A DNA stretch of 64,000 bases from Ambrosia x helenae (taxonomy: Eukaryota > Streptophyta > Magnoliopsida > Asterales > Asteraceae): NCBI GenBank assembly GCA_030844895.1, contig JAUTDX010007113.1:434001-498000 (forward strand), written 5' to 3'. Under the pieces are notes generated by a model, which did not search any database, was not told the origin of the DNA, and saw only the letters and a program-made list of their open reading frames with translations. Positions within the stretch are counted from its first letter, which is position 1, and every line of letters starts with the position of its first letter. Positions 46,857 to 59,150 of this stretch are shown here, one piece after another. Position numbers and translations under genes: made by a program.

Positions 46857-46861
46857 GTAAC

Positions 46862-47730
46862 TAAGGAGTAGTTTATATTTAGTTTTTGATTAGCACTTCG
46901 ACACGTGATCACATGGTAGTGCCCCTCCTGCCCTAAATAATCTACAAGCTACTTTGAGAAAGTTTGAAATGCTGATAAACTAGTTTCGCGAGTCACCACG
47001 AGCAACGGTCTTTAATCTAGATTGCACAATAGAACAACTATTACCCTCACTATACTTTTGAAAAAAACTCTGAGGCGAAAATAAGTGGTTGACATTGTAT
47101 TTAATGCAAGTGCCAAGTAGCAAATGTGTGTGTTGAATAAGAGCATACTTTTAAATTGGACGTCGAGTTTTATATGTAGTGTAGGAACCGTTCGTATATA
47201 AATTAAATAAACAAATTTTTATTACAATTACAAAGAAAATGAAAGCAAAATTAACAATACAATTACAACTGAAAATTAATCAAAATACAAGAAAGGGGTA
47301 GAAACATAATGTTGTGGCTGAGAATCGTGTTGAACACGAGGCCCTTAAAACAAATTCCGAGTCTATTACGAGCTCGTTTTGTTTCCCAGGGTACAACATC
47401 CGGAGCAGTAGTACTTCCGGTGTTGGCTCTAAAACCCGAAGAGTACGTTGAAGATCTTGAAGAAAAGAAGAAGAGATTGCTGGAGAGCTTTTAGAGTAGT
47501 GTTGGCGATAGGTGTGCCTCCAAAGCAAAGGACTCTTTTGCTTTTATAGTGGAGTATTTAGTCAAATCAGTCAAAGGAATTCAAAACAAAAATTAAAGTG
47601 CATTGAGCGTCTTCATTGCCTTTTAATTCTTACTTTCACTGTTTGACTTTTCTGTTACATCTCACAGACTTCAACTGATCTACAGCTGCTAAAGTTCACA
47701 TCGAATCCTCCACACGGACCAGGACACCCC
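46862..47730. other. Intergenic or old LTR-like DNA
   Basis: 47200-47700 contains small open frames on both strands (e.g. 47309-47494) of fairly normal composition and a CACACGGACCAGGACACCCC segment just before the chromovirus cluster. It could be an older retroelement's LTR or leader. No borders, PBS or domain were identified. Confidence 0.4.
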
Positions 47731-47802
47731 TGTAACACCCCAACCGATGGCGGAAACATCGGGATGTCACGTATTGATGATTGTTTCAGTAGCACATGGT
47801 AT
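47731..47802 (-). repeat. First 72 bp of another Tekay-type LTR
   Basis: Begins TGTAACACCCCAACCGATGG like the neighbouring LTRs but differs at several sites (ATCGGGATGTCACGTATTG). It stops where element I starts at 47803. The best reading is that element I inserted 72 bp into an older related LTR whose remainder lies beyond the window. Its last five bases, GGTAT, are then the expected left target duplication of element I. Confidence 0.75.
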
Positions 47803-50328
47803 TGTAACACCCCAACCGATGGCGGAAACATCGAGGTGTCACGTAGTGACGATTGTTCAATAGCACATGGACTAAATTGTAAATATTAATAGCAAATAAC
47901 TTCCATTGTTTCAAAACGAATACAAAGAGTCTTAATAGAAATTTCAAACAGAAATAATAAATGTCCAACTTTTATTTAAGCACTAGGTCCAGCCTAAGCG
48001 TGAAAGCATATAAGATCAAACGTCACCTGAAACATGTACAAAACAATTTTGTCAACACATATAATGTATTGGTGAGTACACCCGTTTGATATATATAGTA
48101 TAGAAATAAAATGTTTCGCAATTCATGTGTTGTATACCGTTTGCAAATATGTAATTAAGTAGTATCAGTCAAAACCAAACCTGAGAATAATGACTAACAC
48201 ATGACTAACAAACTGAATAATGAATTAACATGACAATGACCAAGATTCTCTCAAGAGAGTCTCAAGGGGGTATACCATAGTACTATTCACTGAAATGCTA
48301 GGCCCCCAGCGGTTAATGATTAAGCATAATACACACCAAATCACATAAGGCAAACACACATGAGAATTGCATTAAGTATAAGAAATAAAACTTGTTTAAT
48401 AGGTACATGAATCATCCCGAAATAGTAAAACAGTAAAGAAAAGGGAAAGATATACTCACAGTTCGCTAAATATAAATTCCGAGAAAGTTCGTCGTAAAGG
48501 CTTAAGAATTCCGAAGAATTCAACCTATATATAAAAATACTAAATGAGGAAAATAATTTAAAAAAATCTAAGACGACGAATCATCTAAGGCATTAGGGCT
48601 CGTTAGACTCGTATTAGGGAAAATGAAATTGTTAGTAATGATTTTAACAACCGTTTTTGAAATAAATATATTTACAATGAATTTAGTAAATGACTAAAAC
48701 TCTTATGTGTTTCACATATAGATATAAATTCCATTTTATAGAAAAATAGCCTTGAGATAGAGTTAACGATTTATATTTAATTAAACAATTTATTATTAAA
48801 TCTAATTTAATACAAATAGCATCAATAATACAAGATATGATCCCAAAATGATATTATTATGAGAAATAATTATTTTATGATGTGGAATACTAAAATAATA
48901 TTTCCCATAATTTCTTTTAATTTATTTGTGTTTAAAACATTTTTAATAAATTTAAATGATGTTTTAATGATTAAAATTAGTAAAATAACAAAAATAATCA
49001 TTTTATAAGAAATTATATTTTATTACCGTTTATTATTCATTGAAATAAGTCTCCAGAAAATTTGAGGTTAAAATCTCTTAAAATGAATTTTTTATCATTT
49101 AATTATGATTAAAACGATTAAATTCAATAAAAATATAAAATTTAGACATTTTCCGGAAAATAAAAGTGTCGAAATCTCATTTTAGATGTCAAGATGTCAT
49201 GTCTAAATTTTCATGATTTTTGGATAAATAATGGATTTATTACAAATATTCTAAGTTTATATGTAATAGATATGTATAAATCAAGGAAAAGAAATATAAA
49301 CCAAAAAAAAATGGTGGTCCAAGGGGGTCGAACCCGGATCCCCATAGTGTAACCCAACAGCTTTAACCACTAGTCCATCTATTCCATTTGTAACATATCT
49401 GAAGATGATTTATATTTATATTATTAACTAAACATGTCTTTTTCCCCAATTTATCTAACACAAGAACCCTAACCCTAAGTTTTACAATCCAACACAAAGA
49501 ACGGTTCTTAACCCTTGAGACCATAGGGTTTTTACAGAGGGCTCAACAATGATCAGAATTACATAAAAAAAAACGACTTACAGCGATTTGAGGGCCGCGA
49601 GAAGCAAACAAAAACCGGAAAAAAAAAAAGAACCAATCGAACAGTTTTTTTTTGGACGAAGATTTGATGATTTTCAGGTCGTTTAGAAGCGGAATGAGGG
49701 CAGACGCAAGATGGGATTGTCAAATTATATAGAAACGAGTTGAAACGCATGTTTATTAACCATAAAAACTTCCGACCGGTTACACTTTGTGCCATTAAAA
49801 GTCTCTTAAAACAGCGTTTTTTAAACGCTTAATTATGAGTCAAAACCTACGATTAATGATGGAGAAAGCCTTTGGGATGGTTAAAAGCCTTGAAACGGAT
49901 ATTATGAGGCCTTGCCGGAACAAATTCCGGCGGCCGGAATCTTTGTGTGGCCGGATTTGCGAGCAACAGCAGATATGAGTTTTTTTTTTCTTTTAAACTT
50001 TCAGGATTTGGCAATTATGGCCCCTCACATTTACTTTAGTTAGTTTCAAAGTTTTTCTAGTTAGTTTTCCTTTAATAAAAACTAACTAAGTTAACTTTTT
50101 AACTTAAAACTTTTATAACTTGAAATTTTTATGATATATATATATTTTTTTTGAATAACGTTGCAACATACGCGTTAGATTAAATCGATATCGAGATCCA
50201 AAATACATGCAAATAACATAACTTAAATTTCTCACATTTATTGAATTTGAAAACGACAACGATTACAAGAAATGTTTGAAGGACTAAAGTTGTAAATTAG
50301 ATAAAAGCCAAGGGTGACGGATGTCACA
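47803..50328 (-). repeat. LTR I, left copy (3' LTR)
   Basis: 2526 bp from TGTAACACCCC to GGATGTCACA. It is followed by AGTCTCCCCT, the polypurine tract seen from the other strand. It differs from 59151-61672 at roughly a dozen sites by eye, mostly homopolymer length changes. Confidence 0.92.
49313..49378 (-). other. tRNA-like Pol III promoter cassette in LTR I (left copy)
   Basis: On the - strand, GGACTAGTGGTTAAAGC (A-box-like) and CCGGGTTCGACCCCC (B box) have tRNA spacing. The downstream side on that strand runs into CACCATTTTTTTTTGG, a T-run that could end Pol III transcription. The same cassette recurs in the LTR copy at 60662-60726. Confidence 0.65.
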
Positions 50329-51415
50329 GTCTCCCCTACTTTAGAAAATTTCGTCTCGAAATTTATTTTAAGTGGAGGTTCCTGTAAAGAGATGAGGGTA
50401 CTTTGTCTTCATTTGGTCTTCACGTTCCCAAGTAAATTCTGGGCCACGTTTAGATTCCCAACGAACCTTGACAATAGGAATACGGCTACGCTTAAGAGTC
50501 TTGACTTCACGATCCATAATTTCCACGGGTTTCTCCGTGAAACGCATCGTTTCGTCAACTTGAATATCCTCCAGTGGAACATGTAAATTCTCATCCGCCA
50601 AACACTTTTTCAAGTTCGATACATGGAAGGTAGGGTGAACGTTGTTGAGTTCATCGGGAAGGTCTAGCTTGTAAGCCACTTTTCCAATCCTTTCCAAAAT
50701 CTTAAATGGGCCTACATATCTAGGAGCAAGCTTTCCCTTTTTCCCGAAACGAAAAACACCCTTCCAAGGTGAGACTTTAAGAAGAACCATGTCACCAACT
50801 TGAAATTCCAAGGGTTTACGCCTTTGATCAGCGTAACTCTTCTGTCTACTCTGAGCTGCCAGTAAGGATCCACGAATAAGCGCAATTTTGTCTGTTGTTT
50901 CCTGAACAAGTTCAGGACCAGTAATGAGAGTATCACCGACCTCACTCCAACACACAGGAGAACGACATTTGCGACCATAGAGAGCTTCAAAAGGTGCCAT
51001 ACGGATACTGGCATGATAGCTATTATTATACGAAAACTCAACCAAAGGCAAGTGTGAATCCCAATTACCACCAAAATCTATGACACAAGCCCGAAGCATA
51101 TCTTCTAATGTTTGAATAGTACGCTCCGTTTGACCATCTGTCTGAGGATGGTATGCTGTGCTAAGATTTAGTTTAGTTCCCAACGCGTCATGAAGAGTTT
51201 GCCAAAAACGAGAAGTGAACGTGCTGTCACGATCAGAAATGATGCTCAAAGGAGTTCCATGACGACTAATGATCTCGGCGATATAAAGATTAGCCAGTTT
51301 CTCAGCCGAATAAGTCTCACGAATGGGTAAAAAGTGTGCAAATTTGGTTAAACGATCCACAATGACCCATATACTATCATGACCTCGTGCAGTGCGGGGT
51401 AATTTAGTAATGAAG
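50329..51415 (-). pseudogene. Element I integrase core and chromodomain end, truncated
   Basis: The - strand frame to 50368 has the integrase core (IISRHGTPLSIISDRDSTF, YHPQTDGQTERTIQTLEDML) and the C-terminal region with KGVFRFGKKGKLAPRYVGPF and VKVRWESKRGPEFTWE, a chromodomain-like end. It matches 61712-62758 with only a few differences (e.g. DRLTKFAHF versus DRLTKSAHF). Homology stops at 51415, where gag sequence of element II begins. Everything upstream in the polyprotein is therefore missing in this copy. Confidence 0.93.
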
Positions 51416-52222
51416 CGGTAGTGGCAGCCTTTGCTGAAACGGTTTTAGATGGTTCTACAACATGAGTGGCTTTCTCAGCAGATGTCTTGGTGCCCTTCCT
51501 AACCAAGTTTCCTTTCCTTACGTGTTTGTCTGTTAAAGTGGCTGCAAGTTGGATGGCTTCTTCTACCGTAGTGGATTTGCCTCCAGTGACAACGTCTTGA
51601 ATCAGGTCAGGTAATCCCTCGATATATTTTCGATTGCTCGAGAGACCGGGGTGACCATGTGTGGGACCAGTATGCTAAGTTCGTGATATCGAGTATTATA
51701 CGCAAGATTCTCACCACTGTCTTGTTTCAGCCCATGGAACTCTTCCTCCCGTTTCTTGATTTCGTTCTTAGGGCAGAATTTGGCGATCATGAGTTCCTTA
51801 ACTTCAGCCCAAGACAAAGATAATGCCACATCAGCGCCCCGATTGCGCTTTTCGCCATTCCACCAGGTTAGCGCCCCCTTTTGAAGGACACTAGTAGCAT
51901 AGCGAACGCGGAGTTCATCAGGACACTCGCTGTTTACAAAGGTGCTCTCCATGCTTTCAAACCATTGGAGGAGGCCAGTAGCACCCTCCTCACCCGTGAA
52001 TTTTGTGGGGTTGCAGGAGTTAAAGTGTTTGAAAGTGCACCGAAATTGAGTCGTACTCCCTGTGTTGGCACTGTTACTATTCTGGGTTATCTCACTGACA
52101 AGGTTTGGGATCACTGCAGCAATTTGCTCGGCGACTAAAGATGCGAGGCGACGATCAGAACGTCGTCCAGAAGCACGAACAGGGCGTTGGCTGGCATCAC
52201 GGAGCATGCGGCGAGCAGACAT
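51416..52222 (-). pseudogene. Element II gag, partial
   Basis: Starts MSARRMLRDASQRPVRAS at 52222. It has the retrotransposon gag core with CTFKHFNSCNPTKFTGEEGA, LQWFESMESTF and GALTWWNGEK. It is related to the element I gag but clearly a different family (compare MSDRESRKRASKRQ). The long frame ends at 51602 after one frameshift; LVRKGTKTSAEKATH in another frame continues to the junction at 51415/51416. No zinc knuckle, protease or RT of element II remains here. Confidence 0.88.
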
Positions 52223-52930
52223 CTATGAGGTAGTCAATGAACAATCATGAGATTAGAAAATGTGAGTGTATAACTGTACAAATGATTATGAAAATATGAA
52301 CTTGTAAGCAATATATGAAAATCATGAGATATTGTATATGAAACGAGAGAGTATTATTGAAAAATTTGCATAAGATGCTTGGAGTGCCCTTGTCTAGCTG
52401 TAAAGCCCAACAAGAACGTTGACTTTTCAAAGGAGTTGAACCCAATGGTGATCAAAGAAGACATGCTTTAGCCTATAAGTGGACACTCACTCCAGGAATC
52501 CCCAGGTAAGCATAACAGGTCCGTAAATGGATTTATGCGCTATACTTGCCTATGCCAGAAAACCCAGTGTACAGGCATCCACCCTTCCAGATTGCACGTG
52601 TCCTCATCACACTCATTAAAGTTCAACAACTTTGAAGGAGCAAAAATAAGGATAGGCATTATGCCTAAGAGTGTCTTCATGAAAGTTACAGCTCCTGTTC
52701 CATGATGATGTAGACTTTACACTCCTTGTAGGACACCATCTCTATGCACCATGATGAAAGATGAGGAGAATGGAGAGAGAGAAGAAGGGAAAGATAGAAG
52801 AAGGAAAGTAGAGGGAAATGAGGGTAAGGCAATTTAGGAAATATAATGCATGAAATTTGAAGTTAGGTTATAGTCTAGGCCTATTTCATCTAGTAACCTA
52901 GTTCTCTATAACCATGGCTCTGATACAATC
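52223..52930 (-). other. Element II leader and PBS
   Basis: The non-coding leader between gag and the 5' LTR. The PBS lies at about 52912-52930: ATGGCTCTGATACAATC on the + strand, complementary to initiator tRNA-Met except for one missing base compared with element I (GATACCAATC). Confidence 0.8.
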
Positions 52931-54480
52931 TGTAACACCCCAACCGATGGCGGAATCATCGAGGTGCCACGTAGTGACGATTGTTCAAAAGCTCATGGTA
53001 CTAAAATGTAAATATTATTGAATAAACCAAAATTGTCTTACATGGAAATGGAAATACATTGTCTAAATGAAATGTAAATATTGAAATAACTGAATTAAAA
53101 TAAAGCACTAAATGTCTCTTGTTAAAGCACTAGATCAAACTGCACCTGAAACATGTACAAAATAGATTTGGTCAACATATGAAATGTTGGTGAGCATTCC
53201 TAGTTTTGATATATATAGTAGGTTAAAAAGTTATACAATTCAAGTGCAAGCTACAGTGCAAATATGTAAACCATGTATCATACAAATGAGCGAAATCAAC
53301 CCTGTGACTGTATAATTTACTGTATGAACTGTAGTGTACTCAACCAATAAATGGATGATAACTTAACACTGGCCACGGATTCTCCGATGAAAAAGGGGGA
53401 TAATCAATCTAGGCGGGTTGTCAATCCAAATAGCGCTATCCAATGTTAAGGTCGGCTTGTACCATGTTAATGATTTCACTAAGTACAAATGTAATCCACA
53501 TGTATTGTCTAAGCATAAAGCACGTTGTAAGCAATGCACATAGTACTAGAATTGTATTGTAAAAATATAAACTTGTATTTGAAATTGTAATAGTGTACAT
53601 GTAACACCCAAAAAATGTATAAAACCAAAAAGGGGGTAGGAATACTCACAGTTCACGTAGTAGTTTGAGATTTAACCGGACAACGAGATATGAATTGAGA
53701 TTACTCCCAAATGATCAACCTAAAGTATTCGATAATGTGTAAGGGAAATAACTCTAGGATATATGTATTTCTAGGGCTTCGAATTGGGGATAAACGTTTA
53801 TTTGATAAATAAACAATTTGTTTATTAAATATAAGAAATTTAATGAATAAATAAATAAAAGTCTCCTTGTAAAATTTTAAGTTGAATATAGTCACAACAT
53901 AAGGTTTCAAGTATGAAAATAATTTTTATAAAATTATTTTCTTGAAAATAGAATATTTAATCTAATTATTTCAAATTGTCAAAATACGACTTTAATATCT
54001 AAAAATATTAAAATCAAAGAATTTCTGAAAAAATTGTTTTTCAGTTCTATATGAATAGAAATAATTTATGTAAAATTTTGGTACAAAAATATTGTAAAAT
54101 GAATTTATTATGATTTATTTATGATTAAAACTAACAAAAATTAATTAAAAATATAAAATAAACGGTTTTTCTGAAATAAAAATATTTTCTGGAATGTTTA
54201 AGAATATACAAGTTTAGAATAATTTTTGTGAGATTTAATAAAATCGTTTAGATATTTTTATAGAATTTAATAAATATAAATGAATAAACTTGTATTATTA
54301 ATAATATATATTAAATAAATTATTTTTGAAAAACTAAAAATTGGATGATGAACTTTATCAGTGGAATAACATGCAATAAATTTTGTAGAATTTATAAAGT
54401 TGTTTTGGTATTTTAAATATATAAATGAAGTTAGTTAGAATAAGTATAAAGTTAAAGGTGTAAAAAAAAATATATAATCT

Positions 54481-54547
54481 GTTGTTGCTGGGAATCGAAC
54501 CTGGGTTCATTCCTTTTAGCCAACCACCCCAACCAACTAGTCTGAGC
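54481..54547 (-). other. tRNA-like Pol III promoter cassette in LTR II
   Basis: On the - strand, GACTAGTTGGTTGGGG (A-box-like) is followed about 33 bases later by AGGTTCGATTCCCAG, a perfect B-box core. It occupies the same relative place in the LTR as the cassette in LTR I, about 75 bp before a shared AAGAACCCTA block on the + strand. Confidence 0.65.
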
Positions 54548-55173
54548 ATCAGATTTGTATAAGCTTCAGTTTCTAAAACATTTATTATATACTTGGTTTG
54601 GTCATCTTCCCCAAATAAACATAAGAACCCTAGCTTTTTCAATGATTCAAATGAGCAAGCAATAACCCGATTATATATGGGGTTATTGCTGCTCTATAGC
54701 CGATTAATGAAACCCATCAAAGAATCGTAACTTACAGTGATGATTTCGTGTTCGAATGCCCGGTCAAACAAAAGTCAAACCAAGCTCTATTGCACGGATT
54801 ATAGTGAAAACAGAGGTAAATTTAGTGTGGGAGAATGATTTTCAGTGTGTTTAGGTTGTAGGGAAAGCTTCAATTTATAGTGTAGGGTCGGGTTAAGGAT
54901 TTGGCATGTTTGACTCGTTTATAAACGTATACGCGTGAATCATGCTTGATTGGACTAGTATTTCGTGATTGATTAATTGGTTAAAATCAGAAAGTCTATA
55001 TCAATCAATGTGCGAAATGGTTTCCTTGTATTAAGCTAATTATATGGTCAGCATTGAAGACCAGAAGGTCAACCAGCTGAGTTGCAGGTCACGTACAGGA
55101 AGAAAGAAGAGGAGAAGAATCAGACGCGAACAGGGTTTAAATAAAATGAGAGTTGGATTTGAATCAGATGGTA

Positions 55174-55251
55174 GCTCCAGCCCAGTTGGTTGTGATGCGC
55201 GAGTAGTGTGTGTGACCCGGCCGGCTGCCCGGGTTCGAGTCCTGGGAGCGG
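55174..55251 (+). other. Second tRNA-like cassette in LTR II (opposite strand)
   Basis: GCTCCAGCCCAGTTGG (A-box-like) is followed by CCGGGTTCGAGTCCTGG, an excellent T-arm and B box that can pair CCGGG with CCTGG. GCTCC at the start can pair with GGAGC at the end like a short acceptor stem. It is followed by a T-run (TTTTTG), a possible Pol III stop. It is not a recognisable functional tRNA. Confidence 0.6.
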
Positions 55252-55451
55252 CAGTTTTTGTATTCTTTTCTTTTTTAACAGTTTAAGGGAAGGGGAAAGC
55301 AGGCTTGGGCCTGTTGGTTTGGTTGGGCCGGACCAAGAGCAATCTGGGCTGGTTTGTGGGCTGTGGATCCATCAGATAACAAGGACAAAGGAAAGAGGTG
55401 TTTGGGTGTTGGGCTAGCTATTGGGTCTTGTTTTTTGTTAAAAAGACTAAC

Positions 55452-55489
<38 letters not shown>

Positions 55490-55564
55490 TATATATAGAA
55501 GAAGAAAAAAAAATATATATATATATTATATATATATATAAAATAAAAAGTGACGGACGTCACA

Positions 55565-58282
55565 AAATGCTTCGTCCTGACTGGATCCCCATATGAAAGG
55601 TTTATCTTTGTGAGTAAAAGAAGTAAGTGGAACCGCGATCTTCGAAAAGTTGGCAATGAAACGACGGTAGTAACCAGCAAGACCAAGAAACGAACGAACT
55701 TCAGTGGGAGTTGTGGGTACAATCCAGCTTTTTATGGCTTCAATCTTAGCAGGGTCTACGTGTATTCCTTTGTCGTTTATTACGTGACCAAGGAATTGAA
55801 CTTCCTTAAGCCAAAATTCACATTTGGAGAACTTGGCATACAGTTGCTCATCACGAAGAAGGCTTAAAACTTGACGAAGATGTTGTTCGTGGGTAGTCCT
55901 GGATTTGGAGTAAATGAGGATATCGTCGATGAATACAATTACGAATTTGTCCAAGAAAGGTTTGCAAACTCGGTTCATAAGATCCATGAAAACCGCAGGT
56001 GCATTGGTTAGACCGAAAGGCATAACCATGAACTCATAGTGACCGTAGCGAGTTCGAAAGGCGGTTTTGGGAATGTCATCCTCATGAACACGAAGTTGAT
56101 GATATCTAGAACGAAGGTCGATCTTCGAAAAACAAACTGCACCCTGAAGTTGATCAAAAAGATCATCGATGCGAGGCAGAGGGTATCGATTCTTTATCGT
56201 AAGCTTATTAAGTTCACGATAGTCGATGCACATACGAAAAGTCCCATCTTTCTTCTTAACGAACAATACTGGAGCTCCCCAAGGCGAGGAACTCGGACGA
56301 ATGAAACCTTTGTCAGTTAATTCCTGAAGTTGGCTAGCAAGTTCTTGCATTTCCGAAGGTGCAAGACGATATGGAGCTTTAGCAACGGGAGTAGCACCAA
56401 GAACAAGATAAATACGAAAATCAACAGAGCGAACAGGAGGTAAACCAGATAAATCCTCAGGAAAAACCTCTGGAAAATCACACACAACCGGAACATCTTG
56501 AATACTCTTACCCTTATCCTTCTTTTCCACCACATGAGCCAAGAAAGATAAATACTTCTTACGAAGATATTTTTGAGCTTGTGTGCAAGACATAAGTTTC
56601 AAACCCTTCGATGTCGTTTCCCCATAAACAGATAAAGATTCACCAGATGGAAGTGGAATTCGAATATACTTCTCGAAGCAAACAACCTCGGCATGGTGCT
56701 TAGAAAGCCAGTCCATGCCTACTATGACATCGAAACTACCCAATTTCATGGGTACCAGATCAATAGAGAAATCATAGTCATTTAGATTCAACGTGCAATT
56801 GCGGATCACAGATTTTATAACAACAGGATTTCCATCAGCAACTTCCACGGTAAAAGGATGTGTAAGGTGAGAACGTTCACGAGCAAGTAAGGGTTCAAAT
56901 TCTAACGAGACAAAACTCTTATCCGCACCGGTATCAAACAAAATTGAAGCATACAAATTGTTAATAAGAAATGTACCGTTGACCACATCATTAGCAGCTT
57001 GAGCTTGATTTGAATTAATGTTGAAAGCACGTCCGCGAGCTGGAGCTGCTTGGATTGCTGGAACTGCTGGGGCTGCTGGAGTTTGCTGACGAGACTGGAT
57101 AAAAGCAGTCAGATGAGGACACCTATCTTGCCTATGGTTAGGATCACCACAAGCATAGCAAGTTCTGGGTTGACCAGTCCTCTGGTTTTGAGCATTCCCA
57201 GATTTAGTTTCTCGGCAGTGAGAGGTAGTATGGCCTATCTTACCGCAATTGTCACACTTCCAGCAAAGTCGGTCAGTAGGGTGGTGCCAGTTGCATTTAC
57301 TACACTTGGGGAAAATGCCAGTATAAGGTTTTGGGCCAGATTGGGCTTGAGGTGCGGCAGGTGGGTTAGTAGCGGGAATTTGATTAATAGGTGCAACAAC
57401 AGCATAATTTTGACTTCTACCTTTACGTTTCTTGTTGGATCCAGATGTAGAGGCAGAGGCAGAGGTAGTTTTGAGAGGTTCAGTAGTAGCAGGGGTTGAA
57501 GAGGTTTCAGTGGGTCGCTTAGTACCTTTACGAGTCAGGGTACCATCCTTGACATGCTTGTCGGTAAGAGATGCTGCAAGACGAATGGCATCCTCTACAG
57601 TAGCAGGTTTACTTCCCATAACTGTATCATGGATCTGAGGTGGTAATCCCTCAATATACTTCTCAATGGCTAAGGGCAGTGGTGTCACCATACGAGGAAT
57701 CAGTAAGCTCAGCTCGTGATAACGGTTGTTGTAGGGAACGTTGTTTCCACTATCCTGTTTGAGGTGATAGAATTCATCCTCCAACTTCTTCATCTCACTA
57801 CGAGGACAGAACTCAGTAGTCATGGCAATTTTGAAATCATCCCAAGACATAGCTAAAGCAGCTTTCGTCCCTCGAGCATGTTTTTCACCATTCCACCAAG
57901 TGAGTGCTCTCTTTTGAAGAACACCCGTGGCATGACGAACACGTAAGTTGGCTGGACAGTCGCTATTAATGAACGTATTCTCCATACTTTCGAACCATTC
58001 AAGTAACCCAGTGGCTCCCTCAGTGCCATTAAACTTGTTGGGATGGCAAGAGTTGAAATGTTTGAATGTGCACTTATTCTCACTAGTTCCACCATTTCCA
58101 CCCGTATTCCCGTTAGAGTTCCCATTCGAGCTACCGTTCGGGTGAAGGTTTGGAATAATAGCATTAATAATGTTAGGAACAAGGGTTTCCAGCTTGTCAT
58201 TGAGCATGGTCGCGATACGCTGATCAGACTTCAACTTAGCTTGACGCTTAGAAGCTCTTTTGCGAGATTCGCGATCAGACAT
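55565..58282 (-). CDS. Element I gag-protease-RT, 3' part displaced
   Basis: An uninterrupted frame of about 906 residues of element I starts MSDRESRKRASKRQ at 58282. The gag core is at residues about 70-190. Two CCHC knuckles follow: CDNCGKIGHTTSHC (about 343) and CYACGDPNHRQDRC (about 375). Protease LFDTGADKSF is near 446, and RT has FRMCIDYRELNK, MPFGLTNAP and FIDDILIYSKS near 780. It ends in the RT-RNase H linker, where LTR II begins: element II inserted here. The last dozen residues of the open frame come from LTR II. The remaining half of the polyprotein in the same frame sense is found at 61712-63600, in the next tandem copy. Confidence 0.93.
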
Positions 58283-59150
58283 CTACAAAAATAAAGCAAC
58301 ACCTATGAGATCCAACACATAGCATACGAGAAATTGCATAATTAAAGAGTAACCTAGAAATCAACATAGAAAAATTTCCAATAGATTAATAACGAAAATC
58401 AAATCATGATAAAAGCAAATGAAATATCAAGAATAAAATGAGATATTTGGGATTGTTTCTCATGAAACTGGTGACTAACCAAAGAAATTGAAATATTATT
58501 AGTGACTTGTGGGGGCGTACTTTAGCCTATAAGTGAATGCTCATCCCGAGAATTCCCAGGTAGGTAAACGGGTCCCTCGTCTGATTGGGATTTATGCGAA
58601 TTACCAACCTAGCCAGAAAACTCAGAATACAGGCGCTCACCCTTCCAGATTGCACGTGCCCCGTCACAAATAATTTTCCAAAACCTTAGCGGATCTCGAG
58701 ATGTGGAAATATATATCCTTAAGATGTGGATTTCACTCCTAACTCAAAGATATACTTCCAAAAATTAAAAAAAATACGTTGGAGTGAAACGGGTCACTAA
58801 GTTAAGGATATCACTCCTAGCTTAGTGATTTAAGTTTCTTTTGGAGGGATAGATTCCTTGAGATTTGGACGTCTCCTATCTCGAAAGGAAAATATTCCAA
58901 GATGAATAAATAAAATATGTAAGGAGTGAAACTATTCACCAAGATATGGATATCACTCCTAACTTGGTGTTTTCGTTTCGTTTGTGGAATATGATCTTCT
59001 TGAATATAATGATAAGTAAAAGGAGAAAAAAATCTATCTAAAGAAATAAGAGAATAAAAGGAAGCATATAATGGGTAGCTTAGTTATAGTCTAGGTCAAA
59101 AGCATTTACTAATAACCTAATTCCCTATAACCATGGCTCTGATACCAATC
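58283..59150 (-). other. Element I leader and PBS
   Basis: Non-coding leader. The PBS is ATGGCTCTGATACCAATC at 59133-59150 (+ strand view), complementary to the 3' end of initiator tRNA-Met. The leader contains three repeats of a phrase with GATATCACTCCTAACTT / GGAGTGAAAC at about 58730, 58805 and 58945. Confidence 0.85.

Larger units (their letters stand above)
52931..55564 (-). repeat. LTR II, complete copy (5' LTR of element II)
   Basis: 2634 bp from TGTAACACCCC to GGACGTCACA, followed by the target duplication AAATG. Its start matches 63601-64000 almost exactly and the solo LTR at 43889 more loosely. It carries two tRNA-like cassettes on opposite strands, an (ATT)n tract at about 55449-55489 and an (AT)n tract at 55513-55541. 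Confidence 0.92.

Noticed and set aside
47309..47494. 61-codon ORF with a charged C-terminus as a small gene
   Set aside because: Composition is reasonable, but both strands are open here and the region looks like old LTR or leader DNA.
49313..49378. Functional tRNA gene
   Set aside because: A and B boxes are present, but no convincing cloverleaf with an anticodon arm can be drawn; it lies in an LTR and recurs with it.
57050..57499. 149-codon + strand ORF
   Set aside because: It is antisense to the chromovirus gag and protease.
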